Of a stretch of DNA of 64,000 bases, positions 8,954-18,146 are shown one piece after another. Positions within the stretch are counted from its first letter, which is position 1, and every line of letters starts with the position of its first letter. Location of the stretch: NCBI GenBank assembly GCA_964533495.1, contig CAZHJU010000004.1, forward strand, positions 62,001 through 126,000. The letters run 5' to 3'. The notes beneath the pieces were generated by a model that was given only the letters and a program-made list of their open reading frames with translations, did not search any database and was not told the origin of the DNA. Position numbers and translations under genes: made by a program. This stretch comes from Ga0077527 sp964533495. GTDB lineage: Bacteria > Pseudomonadota > Gammaproteobacteria > Burkholderiales > SG8-41.

Positions 8954-11900
8954 AAACCTTGAATGTCGTCAGGCAGCGATTCAGCCACTGCGCCGTCAGC
9001 TTTTCCTGGGTCGAGTTCTGCTTCAGCCGCTGGTCGAGCGCCTTCCAGTCGACGCAATCCAGCGGCTGGTCCTGATTGAAACAGGAAAACACGTAACGCG
9101 TCCTGCCGGTCTGCGGATCGGTCTGCGGCTGCAGGCACTGCGCGCAGACTTCCTTCATCATGCACTGCATCGGCGAGTTGATCGAGCCGATCGCATGATG
9201 CCCCGGCTTCCTGAAATACGGTTTCAGCACCTCGTGACGGGCCCGCGCCACCGCCGCCATCATCTTGTCGGAGCCGATGGCGATCACGCGGTCGGCGTCT
9301 CCGAACGGGATCGCCTGCGCGCCCAGCGCGCCCGAAGCGTAGGCGAGCATCGCCTGCACGATGTTGCCGACGAAGCTGCGGTCGTCCGGGCGCGACGGCG
9401 CGAACCCCGGCTGCTCGTCGCAGCACCAGATGACGACATCGCTGGCCGCCTCGATGTTCTCCACGTGATAGCGGTCGGCCATGCCCTTGTAGCCGGCGAA
9501 ATAAAGCACCCTGCAGCCGGCCTTGCGCATCGCCTGCCCGATCGAGAACAGCACCGCGTTGCCCAGTCCGCCGCCGACCAGCACCACGGTTTCGTCCGTG
9601 GGAATTTCGGTCGGCGTGCCCGTGGGCCCCATCAGGATCACCGGCTCCCCCGGCTTCAGGCCGGCGCAGAGGCTGCTGGAGCCGCCCATCTCGAGCACGA
9701 TGGTCGACAGCAGCCCGCGTTCGGGATCCGTCCACGCGCCGGTCAGCGCGAGGCCCTCCATCGCCAGCCGCGTGCCCTGCGCGACCGGAGCCAGCGATTC
9801 GAAATTCTGCAGGCGGTAGAACTGCCCCGGCTGAAAGCGCCGCGCGGCCAGCGGCGCGTGCAGCACGACCTCGACGATGGTCGGCGTCAGGCGCCTGACC
9901 TCGTGCACGGTGGCGCGCAGGTCGCGCTGCAACCCGGCGAGGAAAGCCGCGTCGCCGACGGCGGCGGCGGGTTTCACCCTGTCCAGCACGCCGCTGACCA
10001 CCGGATAGCCCTGCTTGGCGCTGCCGACCGCCTTGACCACGTTGCCGAAGAAGGACGGATGCACGTCGCCGAAATAGCTGATGAAGCGGCCGTCCGCGCG
10101 TTTCGCCAGCAGGACGTTGACCGATTCCGGCTTGGAAATCGATTTCTCGGCGCCGACCGGATTGCCGTCCGCGTCGACGGCGCGGAAATAACGGCCATCG
10201 AGCACGAAAGTACCCGCGTCCTCGCGCGCCAGCACGGTGTTGGGCTGCGTGCCGGCGGCGATCAGCACCGCCCGCGCCGGCAGCGTCACTTTGCCCTTGT
10301 CCTGCCACTGTCCGTCCTCGCCGCGCGCCTGCACCGAAGCCTGCAGCGCGCTGGCATGGCCGTATCCGTCGGTCTCGATCGCCAGCGGCGTCAGGCATTC
10401 CGCGAAGGTGATGCCCTCTTCCAGCGCCTTGTGCACCTCCTCGTGGTTCAGCGTGTAGGAAGGACTGTCGACCAGGCGCTTGCGGTAGGCGATGGTCGCC
10501 CCTCCCCAGGATTGCAGCAGTTGCAGGACGCGCGGCTCGCGGCCCTCCTGCCGCGCCAGCATGCGCTCGGCCCGGATCGCCTGCGCGTGGCCGATGAATT
10601 CGGCCGCGATCTCCCGCTCCTCCGCGCTCCAGGCCTTCCGCACCGCGTCCTCGCCGCGCTCGCGCACGAGAATTTCGTGGCGCAGCAGGAATTTCTCGAC
10701 CTGCAGCGGATAGTAGGCCAGCGATTCGGTCGCGGCATCGATCGCGGTCAGGCCGCCGCCGATGATCACCACCGGCAGCCGCAACTGCATGTTCGCGATC
10801 GAGTCCGCCTTCGCCGCGCCGGTCAACTGCAGCGCCATCAGGAAATCCGAGGCGGTGCGCACGCCGCGGGCCAGGCCGTTGGGCATGTCGGGCACCGTGG
10901 GCCGGCCGGCGCCGATCGCCAGCGCGACATGGTCGAAACCGAGCGCAAAGGCATCCTCCGCGGTGATCGTGCCGCCGAAACGCACGCCGCCGAACAGCGC
11001 GAACTGCGCGCGCCGCTCCAGCAGCAGGCGGATGATCTTCAGGAAATTCTTGTCCCAGCGCACGGTGATGCCGTATTCGGCCACGCCGCCAAAACCCGCC
11101 ATCGCCCGCTCGTCGAGCGATTCATGCAGCTCACGCACGTCCCGGACCGGCCTGAACGGCACGCGCCCGCCCGCCGCATCGACGCCCGACAGCTCCGGCG
11201 GCAGGGGCTCGATCTTCAGGCCGTCGACACCGACCACGACATGGCCGTCGTTCATCAGGAAATGCGACAGCGAGAACCCGGCCGGCCCCATGCCGACCAC
11301 CAGCACCCGTTTCCCGCTCGGCGCCTTCGGCGCGGGATTGCGCAGGTTCAGCGGATTCCAGCGCGTCAGCAGGCTGTAGATTTCGAAGCCCCAGGGCAGT
11401 TCGAGCACGTCCTTCAGCGTGCGCGTTTCCGCCTGCGGGATGTTGACCGGCTCCTGCTTCTGGTAGATGCAGGCCTTCATGCAGTCGTTGCAGATGCGGT
11501 GCCCGGTGGCCGCGGTCATCGGATTGTCCACCGTGATGATCGCCAGCGCGCCGATGGCCAGCCCCTCGGTCTTGGCCTTGTGGAATTCGGAAATCTTCTC
11601 TTCCAGCGGACAGCCGGCCAGCGTGATGCCGAAAGGCGATTTCTTGAACGAGGCCTCGCCGCGCCCGCTCGCCCCCTTCTCCTGCAATCCCTTCGAGCAG
11701 GAATCCTTGCCCTGCTCGTGGCACCAGATGCAGTAGTTGGCCTCGTCCAGCGCGCCCGTCAGGCCGGCGCCGCCGTCGGTCAGCCTGAAACCGTCGCGCA
11801 ACCTCAGCTTCGGGGCGTCGAAGCGGTGCTCGGCGTAACCCTTGCCGGTGTCGGTTTGCACCGGCACCAGGTTCTGCACGTCGAGCTTGTGCGGCGCCTT

Positions 11901-12467
11901 GAACAGCACGCCGTCGTGATGCCTCGCGCGGCCGGCCGCGGCATGCGCGGCCCAGGCTGCATACTGCAGGGCCAGATCGAGCGCCCCGGCATGCGCCGCT
12001 TCGTCCTGCTGCCACGATTCGACATGACGCGCGAAAGCCAGCTCGGTCAGCGGCTCGCCGAACAAGCCGGCCAGCTTCGCGCCCACCGCGTCTCCGTCGA
12101 TGGCCGCGGCCGCTTCCGCCTTGTACTTGTGCATGGCCTTGCGCTGCACGAACAGGCGCTTGACCCGGTACAGCGGCGCCAGATCGTGGTGCCGCGCCGA
12201 CAGCGCGCGGACTTCGGCCTCGATGCCGAACAGCCGCGCGATGAAATCGTCGAGATGCGGCGCCAGCGCCAGCAACAGCTCCGACTCGGCCTTCGCCGCC
12301 AGGACGCCCCCCGCCTGGCGCGCCGCCAGCAGCCGGGCATGCAGCGCGGCGTCGGCCGCGCCGACATCGTCCAGAAAGGCCCGGTCGATGCGCAGCAATC
12401 CGTCGCGCGCGTAGAGATCTTCGAACGAAAAACCGGACCGGAGGGAAAGGGCTGGATTCTGATTCAA
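8952..12467 (-). CDS. Large FAD/Fe-S oxidoreductase, GltD/NfnB-like plus PyrK/NfnA-like fusion
   Basis: A predicted cytoplasmic protein of 1171 aa. Residues 1 to ~235 are an unrecognised helical domain. About 240-350 carry a GltD-type iron-sulfur region (CIWCHEQGKDSC, GCPLEEKISEF, ATGHRICNDCMKACIYQK). About 385-800 are a pyridine-nucleotide oxidoreductase with FAD loop VLVVGMGPAGFSLSHF and second loop VVIIGGGLTAIDAATESL. About 865-1100 are a ferredoxin-reductase fold (PGQFYRLQNFE, VVLVGGGLGNAVLFSIG). A cysteine cluster (CMMKEVCAQCLQ, SCFNQDQPLDC) near the C-terminus resembles the PyrK 2Fe-2S site. The order recalls NfnB and NfnA joined in one chain; electron donor and acceptor are unknown. 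The start is TTG at 12467 with no clear ribosome site. Confidence 0.85.
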   Translation of the reverse strand: MNQNPALSLRSGFSFEDLYARDGLLRIDRAFLDDVGAADAALHARLLAARQAGGVLAAKAESELLLALAPHLDDFIARLFGIEAEVRALSARHHDLAPLYRVKRLFVQRKAMHKYKAEAAAAIDGDAVGAKLAGLFGEPLTELAFARHVESWQQDEAAHAGALDLALQYAAWAAHAAAGRARHHDGVLFKAPHKLDVQNLVPVQTDTGKGYAEHRFDAPKLRLRDGFRLTDGGAGLTGALDEANYCIWCHEQGKDSCSKGLQEKGASGRGEASFKKSPFGITLAGCPLEEKISEFHKAKTEGLAIGALAIITVDNPMTAATGHRICNDCMKACIYQKQEPVNIPQAETRTLKDVLELPWGFEIYSLLTRWNPLNLRNPAPKAPSGKRVLVVGMGPAGFSLSHFLMNDGHVVVGVDGLKIEPLPPELSGVDAAGGRVPFRPVRDVRELHESLDERAMAGFGGVAEYGITVRWDKNFLKIIRLLLERRAQFALFGGVRFGGTITAEDAFALGFDHVALAIGAGRPTVPDMPNGLARGVRTASDFLMALQLTGAAKADSIANMQLRLPVVIIGGGLTAIDAATESLAYYPLQVEKFLLRHEILVRERGEDAVRKAWSAEEREIAAEFIGHAQAIRAERMLARQEGREPRVLQLLQSWGGATIAYRKRLVDSPSYTLNHEEVHKALEEGITFAECLTPLAIETDGYGHASALQASVQARGEDGQWQDKGKVTLPARAVLIAAGTQPNTVLAREDAGTFVLDGRYFRAVDADGNPVGAEKSISKPESVNVLLAKRADGRFISYFGDVHPSFFGNVVKAVGSAKQGYPVVSGVLDRVKPAAAVGDAAFLAGLQRDLRATVHEVRRLTPTIVEVVLHAPLAARRFQPGQFYRLQNFESLAPVAQGTRLAMEGLALTGAWTDPERGLLSTIVLEMGGSSSLCAGLKPGEPVILMGPTGTPTEIPTDETVVLVGGGLGNAVLFSIGQAMRKAGCRVLYFAGYKGMADRYHVENIEAASDVVIWCCDEQPGFAPSRPDDRSFVGNIVQAMLAYASGALGAQAIPFGDADRVIAIGSDKMMAAVARARHEVLKPYFRKPGHHAIGSINSPMQCMMKEVCAQCLQPQTDPQTGRTRYVFSCFNQDQPLDCVDWKALDQRLKQNSTQEKLTAQWLNRCLTTFKV

Positions 12468-12484
12468 GATTTCTGATTCAAGAT
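12457..12484. repeat. 14-bp tandem direct duplication over an oxidoreductase start codon
   Basis: TTCTGATTCAAGAT occurs twice head to tail (12457-12470 and 12471-12484). The left copy holds the TTG start codon of the oxidoreductase on the minus strand; the right copy lies just upstream in the leader. It is probably a recent slippage duplication that changes the initiation region. Confidence 0.85.
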
Positions 12485-12603
12485 GATGGAGGCATGCGGT
12501 AATGACGGGATTATATCAACCGGGATATCCGTGGCTTCGACCCGGTGGTTATTTGCTTAGCGTTTCCGGCGCTATGATGCCCGCGTTTCCCGGGCACGCC
12601 CGC

Positions 12604-12620
12604 CGTGCAATAATTGCACG
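12604..12620. promoter_or_regulatory. 17-bp perfect palindrome, candidate operator
   Basis: CGTGCAAT-A-ATTGCACG is perfectly symmetrical. It lies 31 nt before the ATG of the small membrane protein and 137 nt from the oxidoreductase start, in the divergent intergenic region 12468-12651. It has the size and symmetry of a dimeric repressor site; which regulator would bind is unknown. A leader hairpin is the alternative. Confidence 0.45.
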
Positions 12621-12651
12621 CAGCCCTGCCGCGCCGCCTACGGGTATCGCA

Positions 12652-12786
12652 ATGACCGCAAACCAACGGAAAATGCTGGTCTGGATTCTTTTATCCGTGC
12701 TGGCCGCGGCGCTGAGTTATGCCGCATTCCGCGGCTATTTCAGCGCGGAATTGCTGCTCGGATTCGCCAATACCTTCTCCTGCTGA
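12652..12786 (+). CDS. Tiny single-span membrane protein
   Basis: A 44-residue protein starting MTANQRKMLVWILLSVLAAA. One hydrophobic segment covers about residues 8-26 (MLVWILLSVLAAALSYAAF), followed by an amphipathic tail ending in FANTFSC. The frame is open further upstream, but that part reads as GC-rich noise, and the ATG at 12652 begins directly before the charged N-terminus and membrane span. I believe similar short membrane proteins occur in related bacteria; no function is known to me. The gene is divergent from the large oxidoreductase and has a palindrome just upstream. Confidence 0.55.
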   Translation: MTANQRKMLVWILLSVLAAALSYAAFRGYFSAELLLGFANTFSC

Positions 12787-12896
12787 TCCCGTTCGGGCAT
12801 GCGGGGAGCGACAAAAGGTTGGCCCTGCATCGCCTTGCAAAAACCGGACGGCGCATTCAGGTTTGCAGGCGGTACGCTGATCGGGTGCAGCGGCAG

Positions 12897-12931
12897 AATT
12901 TTATAAATATCAATAAAAACAAATACTTATA
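12897..12931 (-). repeat. AT-rich repeat copy B
   Basis: On the minus strand: TATAAGTATTTG, then TTTTTATT, then GATATTTATAAAATT, one mismatch from copies E and F in the first block. It lies in the 219-nt convergent gap 12787-13005, about 75 nt after the end of folD and 110 nt after the small membrane protein. No gene was seen in this gap. A short hairpin, GCGGT-AA-ACCGC (12993-13004), lies just after the folD stop and may help end its transcript. Confidence 0.85.
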
Positions 12932-13005
12932 TAGAATCGTGTGCGGCGTTCCGATTCTCCGGATCCCTCCGGCGCCTCACCGGAAGGAAAGCGCGGTAAA
13001 CCGCT

Positions 13006-13857
13006 TCAGCCCGTAGCGCGCCCTGCCGCCGTGATGACATTGGCAATGACCATCGCCACCGTCATCGGCCCCACGCCGCCGGGCACCGGCGTAATCCAGC
13101 CGGCCCGCGCGCTGACCGCGTCGTAATCCACGTCCCCGCACAACTTGCCGTCGGGCAGACGATTGATGCCGACATCGATGACCGCGGCGCCGGGCTTGAC
13201 CATGTCCGCCGTCACCATGCGCGGTTTGCCGGCCGCGCAGATCAGGATGTCCGCCTCCCGCGTGACGGCCGCCAGCTCGGGCGTGTGCGAATGGCAGATG
13301 GTGACCGTCGCATTGCGTTCGAGCAGCATCAGCGCCGCCGGCTTGCCGACGATGCTGCTGCGCCCGACCACCACCGCATGCCTGCCGGCCACCGGCACGC
13401 CGGCGCGCTCGAGCATCAGCATGCACCCCGACGGCGTGCACGGCGCCAGCAGCGCATGGCCGTCGAGCAATGCACCCAGGCTGCGCCAGGTGAAACCGTC
13501 GACGTCCTTTGCCGGATCTATGCGCTGCAGGACCGCCACGGCATCGATGTGCTCCGGCAGCGGCAACTGCACCAGGATGCCGTGCACCCGGGCATCGCCG
13601 TTCAGCGCGTCGATGGTCTGCAGCAGCGCCGCCGTCGTCACCGCCGCCGGCAGGCGGGTGTCGAAGCTGCGCACGCCGGCCTCGCGGCAGGCGCGCTCCT
13701 TGCCGCGCACGTACACCGCGGAGGCGGGATCGTCGCCGACCAGCACCATGGCAAGCCCCGGCACGCGGCCCCGCTGCGCCAGTTGCCCGGAGGCGGATTT
13801 CTGTTCATCCAGCACCTGCCGCGCCATGGCGGCGCCGTCGATGATGATCGCACCCAT
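13006..13857 (-). CDS. folD: Methylenetetrahydrofolate dehydrogenase/cyclohydrolase FolD
   Basis: Bifunctional enzyme of 283 aa that interconverts 5,10-methylene- and 10-formyl-tetrahydrofolate using NADP. The catalytic region has YVRGKERACREAGV with the conserved Lys, followed by ILVQLPLPEH. PCTPSGCMLMLERAGV and VVVGRSSIVGKPAALMLL form the dinucleotide-binding part, and VDVGINRLPDGKLCGDVDY and ITPVPGGVGPMTVAM follow near the C-terminus. The length is normal. It may be monocistronic: ftsB ends 48 nt upstream on the same strand. Confidence 0.96.
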   Translation of the reverse strand: MGAIIIDGAAMARQVLDEQKSASGQLAQRGRVPGLAMVLVGDDPASAVYVRGKERACREAGVRSFDTRLPAAVTTAALLQTIDALNGDARVHGILVQLPLPEHIDAVAVLQRIDPAKDVDGFTWRSLGALLDGHALLAPCTPSGCMLMLERAGVPVAGRHAVVVGRSSIVGKPAALMLLERNATVTICHSHTPELAAVTREADILICAAGKPRMVTADMVKPGAAVIDVGINRLPDGKLCGDVDYDAVSARAGWITPVPGGVGPMTVAMVIANVITAAGRATG

Positions 13858-13905
13858 CGTGTTCCCGATTTCCTTGCCGATTGACCAGGCAGGCCGAGCC
13901 TGCCG

Positions 13906-14214
13906 CTATTTGTCCGGTTGCGCCGCCGGCCCGTTGCCGGGTGCGCCGTCGAGCACCTGGAAAAACACCTCGTCCCGCCGGATCATCCCCAGTTCGCTGC
14001 GCGCGCGTTCTTCCACCGCCTCCAGTCCCTGCTTGAGGTCGCGAACCTCGGCGTCCAGCGCCGCATTGCGCGCCCGCAGCCGGTCGTTGGATTCGCGCTG
14101 CGCCTCGATCTGCCGCTCCATCTCCCATACCCGCAGCAGGCCGCCCTTGCCCAGCCACAGGGGATACTGGATCAGCAGCAACAGCCCGGTGAGCGTGATG
14201 GCAAGCAGTCGCAT
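13906..14214 (-). CDS. ftsB: Cell division protein FtsB
   Basis: Divisome protein of 102 aa that forms the FtsQLB complex. A single N-terminal membrane span (RLLAITLTGLLLLIQYPLWL) is followed by the short motif GKGGLLRVWEME. A coiled coil covers about residues 30-75 (leucine and alanine heptads in RNAALDAEVRDLKQGLEAVE). Then comes ARSELGMIRRDEVFFQVL, the conserved C-terminal segment. It follows eno, an arrangement shared by many proteobacteria. Confidence 0.93.
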   Translation of the reverse strand: MRLLAITLTGLLLLIQYPLWLGKGGLLRVWEMERQIEAQRESNDRLRARNAALDAEVRDLKQGLEAVEERARSELGMIRRDEVFFQVLDGAPGNGPAAQPDK

Positions 14215-14252
14215 GGCTTCAGGAAGGCACGCGGACGGCCCGCGAAGGAGGT

Positions 14253-15536
14253 TTAACGCAGCTGGTAAAAGGCGCCACGTCCGGGATAGGTCGCCGTATC
14301 GCCCAGATCTTCCTCGATGCGGAGCAACTGGTTGTACTTCGCCAGCCGGTCCGTCCGCGACAGTGATCCGGTCTTGATCTGCATCGCATTGGTCGCCACC
14401 GCGATGTCGGCGATGGTCGTGTCCTCGGTTTCACCCGAGCGATGCGAAATGACCGCGGTGTAACGCGCGCGCTTGGCCATCTCGATCGCCGCCAGCGTCT
14501 CGGTCAGCGTGCCGATCTGGTTGACCTTGATCAGGATCGAGTTGGCGATGCCCTGCTCGATGCCGCGCTTCAGGTACTGCGTATTGGTCACGAACAGGTC
14601 GTCGCCGACCAGTTGCACGCGGTTGCCGAGCTTTTCCGTCAGCACCTTCCAGCCGTCCCAGTCGTTTTCGGCCATGCCGTCCTCGATGCTGACGATGGGA
14701 TACTTGTCGGCCCAGGCCGCCAGGTAATCGGCGAATTCCGGCGCCTTCAGGCTGAGGCCCTCCGAGCGCAGCGTGTATTCGCCGTCCTCGAAAAATTCCG
14801 AACTCGCGCAGTCCAGCGCCAGCGCGACGTCCTCGCCGGGGCGGTAACCCGCGGCTTCGACGGCCTCGAGGATGACCTGGATCGCGGCTTCGTGCTTCGG
14901 CAGCCGCGGTGCGAAGCCGCCCTCGTCGCCGACCGCGGTCGCCAGGCCGCGGTCCGTCAGCAGTTTGCGCAGCGCATGGAACACTTCCGCGCCGCAGCGC
15001 AGCGCCTCGCGGAAACTCCCGGCGCCCACGGGCACGATCATGAATTCCTGCATGTCCAGGCCGTTGTCGGCATGCGCGCCGCCGTTGATGACGTTCATCA
15101 TCGGCACCGGCATCGCCATCGCGCCGGCGCCGCCGAGATAACGGTGCAGCGGCAGGCCGGATTCCTCGGCGGCGGCGCGAGCCACCGCCATCGACACCGC
15201 CAGCATCGCGTTGGCGCCCAGCCGCGACTTGTTTTCGGTGCCGTCGAGATCCAGCAGCGTGCGATCGACGAAAGCCTGCTCGGTGGCGTCGACGCCGATC
15301 ACCGCTTCGCAAATCTCGGTGTTCACGTGTTCCACCGCCTGCAGCACGCCCTTGCCGCCGTAACGCTGCTTGTCGCCGTCGCGCAGCTCGATGGCCTCGC
15401 GGCTGCCGGTGGACGCCCCGGAAGGCACCGCGGCCCTGCCCAGGATGCCGGATTCCAGCAGCACGTCGGCCTCCACGGTCGGATTGCCGCGGGAATCCAG
15501 AATTTCCCTGCCTATGACGTCGACGATTGCACTCAT
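14253..15536 (-). CDS. eno: Enolase
   Basis: Glycolytic 2-phosphoglycerate dehydratase, 427 aa, also a scaffold of the RNA degradosome in some bacteria. Visible motifs: GREILDSRGNPTVEADV at the N-terminus, ASTGSREAIELRDGD (catalytic loop), LALDCASSEFF and PIVSIEDGMAENDWDGW (Mg ligands), LVGDDLFVTN, LIKVNQIGTLTET (catalytic Lys) and SHRSGETEDTTIADIAV. The start has AGGAC close before the ATG. It lies 21 nt after kdsA, in pyrG-kdsA-eno-ftsB order. Confidence 0.98.
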   Translation of the reverse strand: MSAIVDVIGREILDSRGNPTVEADVLLESGILGRAAVPSGASTGSREAIELRDGDKQRYGGKGVLQAVEHVNTEICEAVIGVDATEQAFVDRTLLDLDGTENKSRLGANAMLAVSMAVARAAAEESGLPLHRYLGGAGAMAMPVPMMNVINGGAHADNGLDMQEFMIVPVGAGSFREALRCGAEVFHALRKLLTDRGLATAVGDEGGFAPRLPKHEAAIQVILEAVEAAGYRPGEDVALALDCASSEFFEDGEYTLRSEGLSLKAPEFADYLAAWADKYPIVSIEDGMAENDWDGWKVLTEKLGNRVQLVGDDLFVTNTQYLKRGIEQGIANSILIKVNQIGTLTETLAAIEMAKRARYTAVISHRSGETEDTTIADIAVATNAMQIKTGSLSRTDRLAKYNQLLRIEEDLGDTATYPGRGAFYQLR

Positions 15537-15557
15537 GTCCTGTCCTGTCGCTGATGG

Positions 15558-16391
15558 TTATACGTGCTGCTCGACGAGGCGGCGGCTTTTGACCGCTGCG
15601 TCGAGCGCGTGAAGGATGTCCAGCAGTTCGCCCATCAGGGCGAGCGGCCAGGAATTCGGGCCGTCGCACAGCGCCTCGTCCGGCTTCGGATGGGTTTCCA
15701 TGAACACGCCGGAGACCCCGGCCGCCACCGCGGCGCGCGCCAGCACCGGTATGTGTTCGCGCTGGCCGCCGCTGGCGTTGCCCTGCCCTCCGGGCAACTG
15801 CACCGAATGGGTGGCGTCGAACACGACCGGACAGCCGGTGCCGCGCATCGCGGCCAAGCCGCGCATGTCGACGACCAGGTTGTTGTAACCGAAGCTGAAG
15901 CCGCGCTCGCAGACCATGATCTGCCCGTTGCCGGTGCTGCGCGCCTTGTCGACGACGTTGGCCATTTCCCAGGGCGACAGGAACTGGCCCTTCTTGATGT
16001 TGACCGGTTTTCCCTGGCCCGCCGCGCTGCGGATGAAATTGGTCTGCCGGCACAGGAAGGCCGGGGTCTGGATCACATCGACCACCGCGGCGACTTCGGC
16101 GAGCGGCGTGTCTTCGTGCACGTCGGTCAGCACCGGCACGCCGATCTGCCGCTTTACCGATTCGAGTATGCGCAGCCCCTCTTCGATGCCGGGGCCGCGG
16201 TAGCTTTTGCCCGAGGTGCGGTTGGCCTTGTCGAAAGAACCCTTGAACACGTAAGGCATGCGCAGCCGCGCGGTCTGCTCCTTCAGCTGACCCGCGACAT
16301 CGAGGCACATCTGCTCGCTCTCGAGCGTATCGGGTCCGGCAATCAGGAACATCGGCCGGTCGAGCCCGACTTCGAATCCGCAGAGTTTCAT
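15558..16391 (-). CDS. kdsA: 3-deoxy-D-manno-octulosonate 8-phosphate synthase KdsA
   Basis: Condenses phosphoenolpyruvate with arabinose 5-phosphate to give Kdo-8-phosphate for the LPS inner core. A 277-aa barrel enzyme: FLIAGPDTLESEQMCLDV at the N-terminus, FKGSFDKANRTSGKSYRGPG in the PEP site, TDVHEDTP, LCRQTNFIRSAA and FDATHSVQLPGG. GVFMETHPKPDEALCDGPNS is near the C-terminus. It begins 19 nt after pyrG. Confidence 0.97.
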   Translation of the reverse strand: MKLCGFEVGLDRPMFLIAGPDTLESEQMCLDVAGQLKEQTARLRMPYVFKGSFDKANRTSGKSYRGPGIEEGLRILESVKRQIGVPVLTDVHEDTPLAEVAAVVDVIQTPAFLCRQTNFIRSAAGQGKPVNIKKGQFLSPWEMANVVDKARSTGNGQIMVCERGFSFGYNNLVVDMRGLAAMRGTGCPVVFDATHSVQLPGGQGNASGGQREHIPVLARAAVAAGVSGVFMETHPKPDEALCDGPNSWPLALMGELLDILHALDAAVKSRRLVEQHV

Positions 16392-16410
16392 GGGCCGGTC
16401 CGGGACGGGT

Positions 16411-18078
<1,668 letters not shown>

Positions 18079-18117
18079 TTCATTTGGGCCGACGCTCAGG
18101 CAAGCCAAAGTTTGTTT

Positions 18118-18146
18118 ATTTTATCGCAAATCCCGCCGCCTTCCAA
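18118..18146 (-). promoter_or_regulatory. Sigma-70-like promoter of pyrG
   Basis: On the minus strand TTGGAA (18141-18146), a 17-nt spacer, then TAAAAT (18118-18123). The -35 box abuts the ppsA stop codon. The predicted transcript starts about 30 nt before the pyrG ATG and should also cover kdsA and eno. Confidence 0.55.

Noticed and set aside
9195..12476. 1093-codon open frame on the plus strand opposite the oxidoreductase
   Set aside because: Its translation is rich in His, Arg and Gln with no domain, as expected from the antisense of GC-rich codons; the minus-strand protein has clear motifs throughout.
12504..12651. N-terminal extension of the 44-residue membrane protein
   Set aside because: The extra residues are low-quality and the stretch includes the palindrome and likely promoter; the ATG at 12652 is the better start.
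18105..18123. Possible seventh AT-rich repeat between ppsA and pyrG (AAAGTTTGTTTATTTTATCG)
   Set aside because: Only loosely similar to the consensus and better explained as the -10 region of the pyrG promoter.
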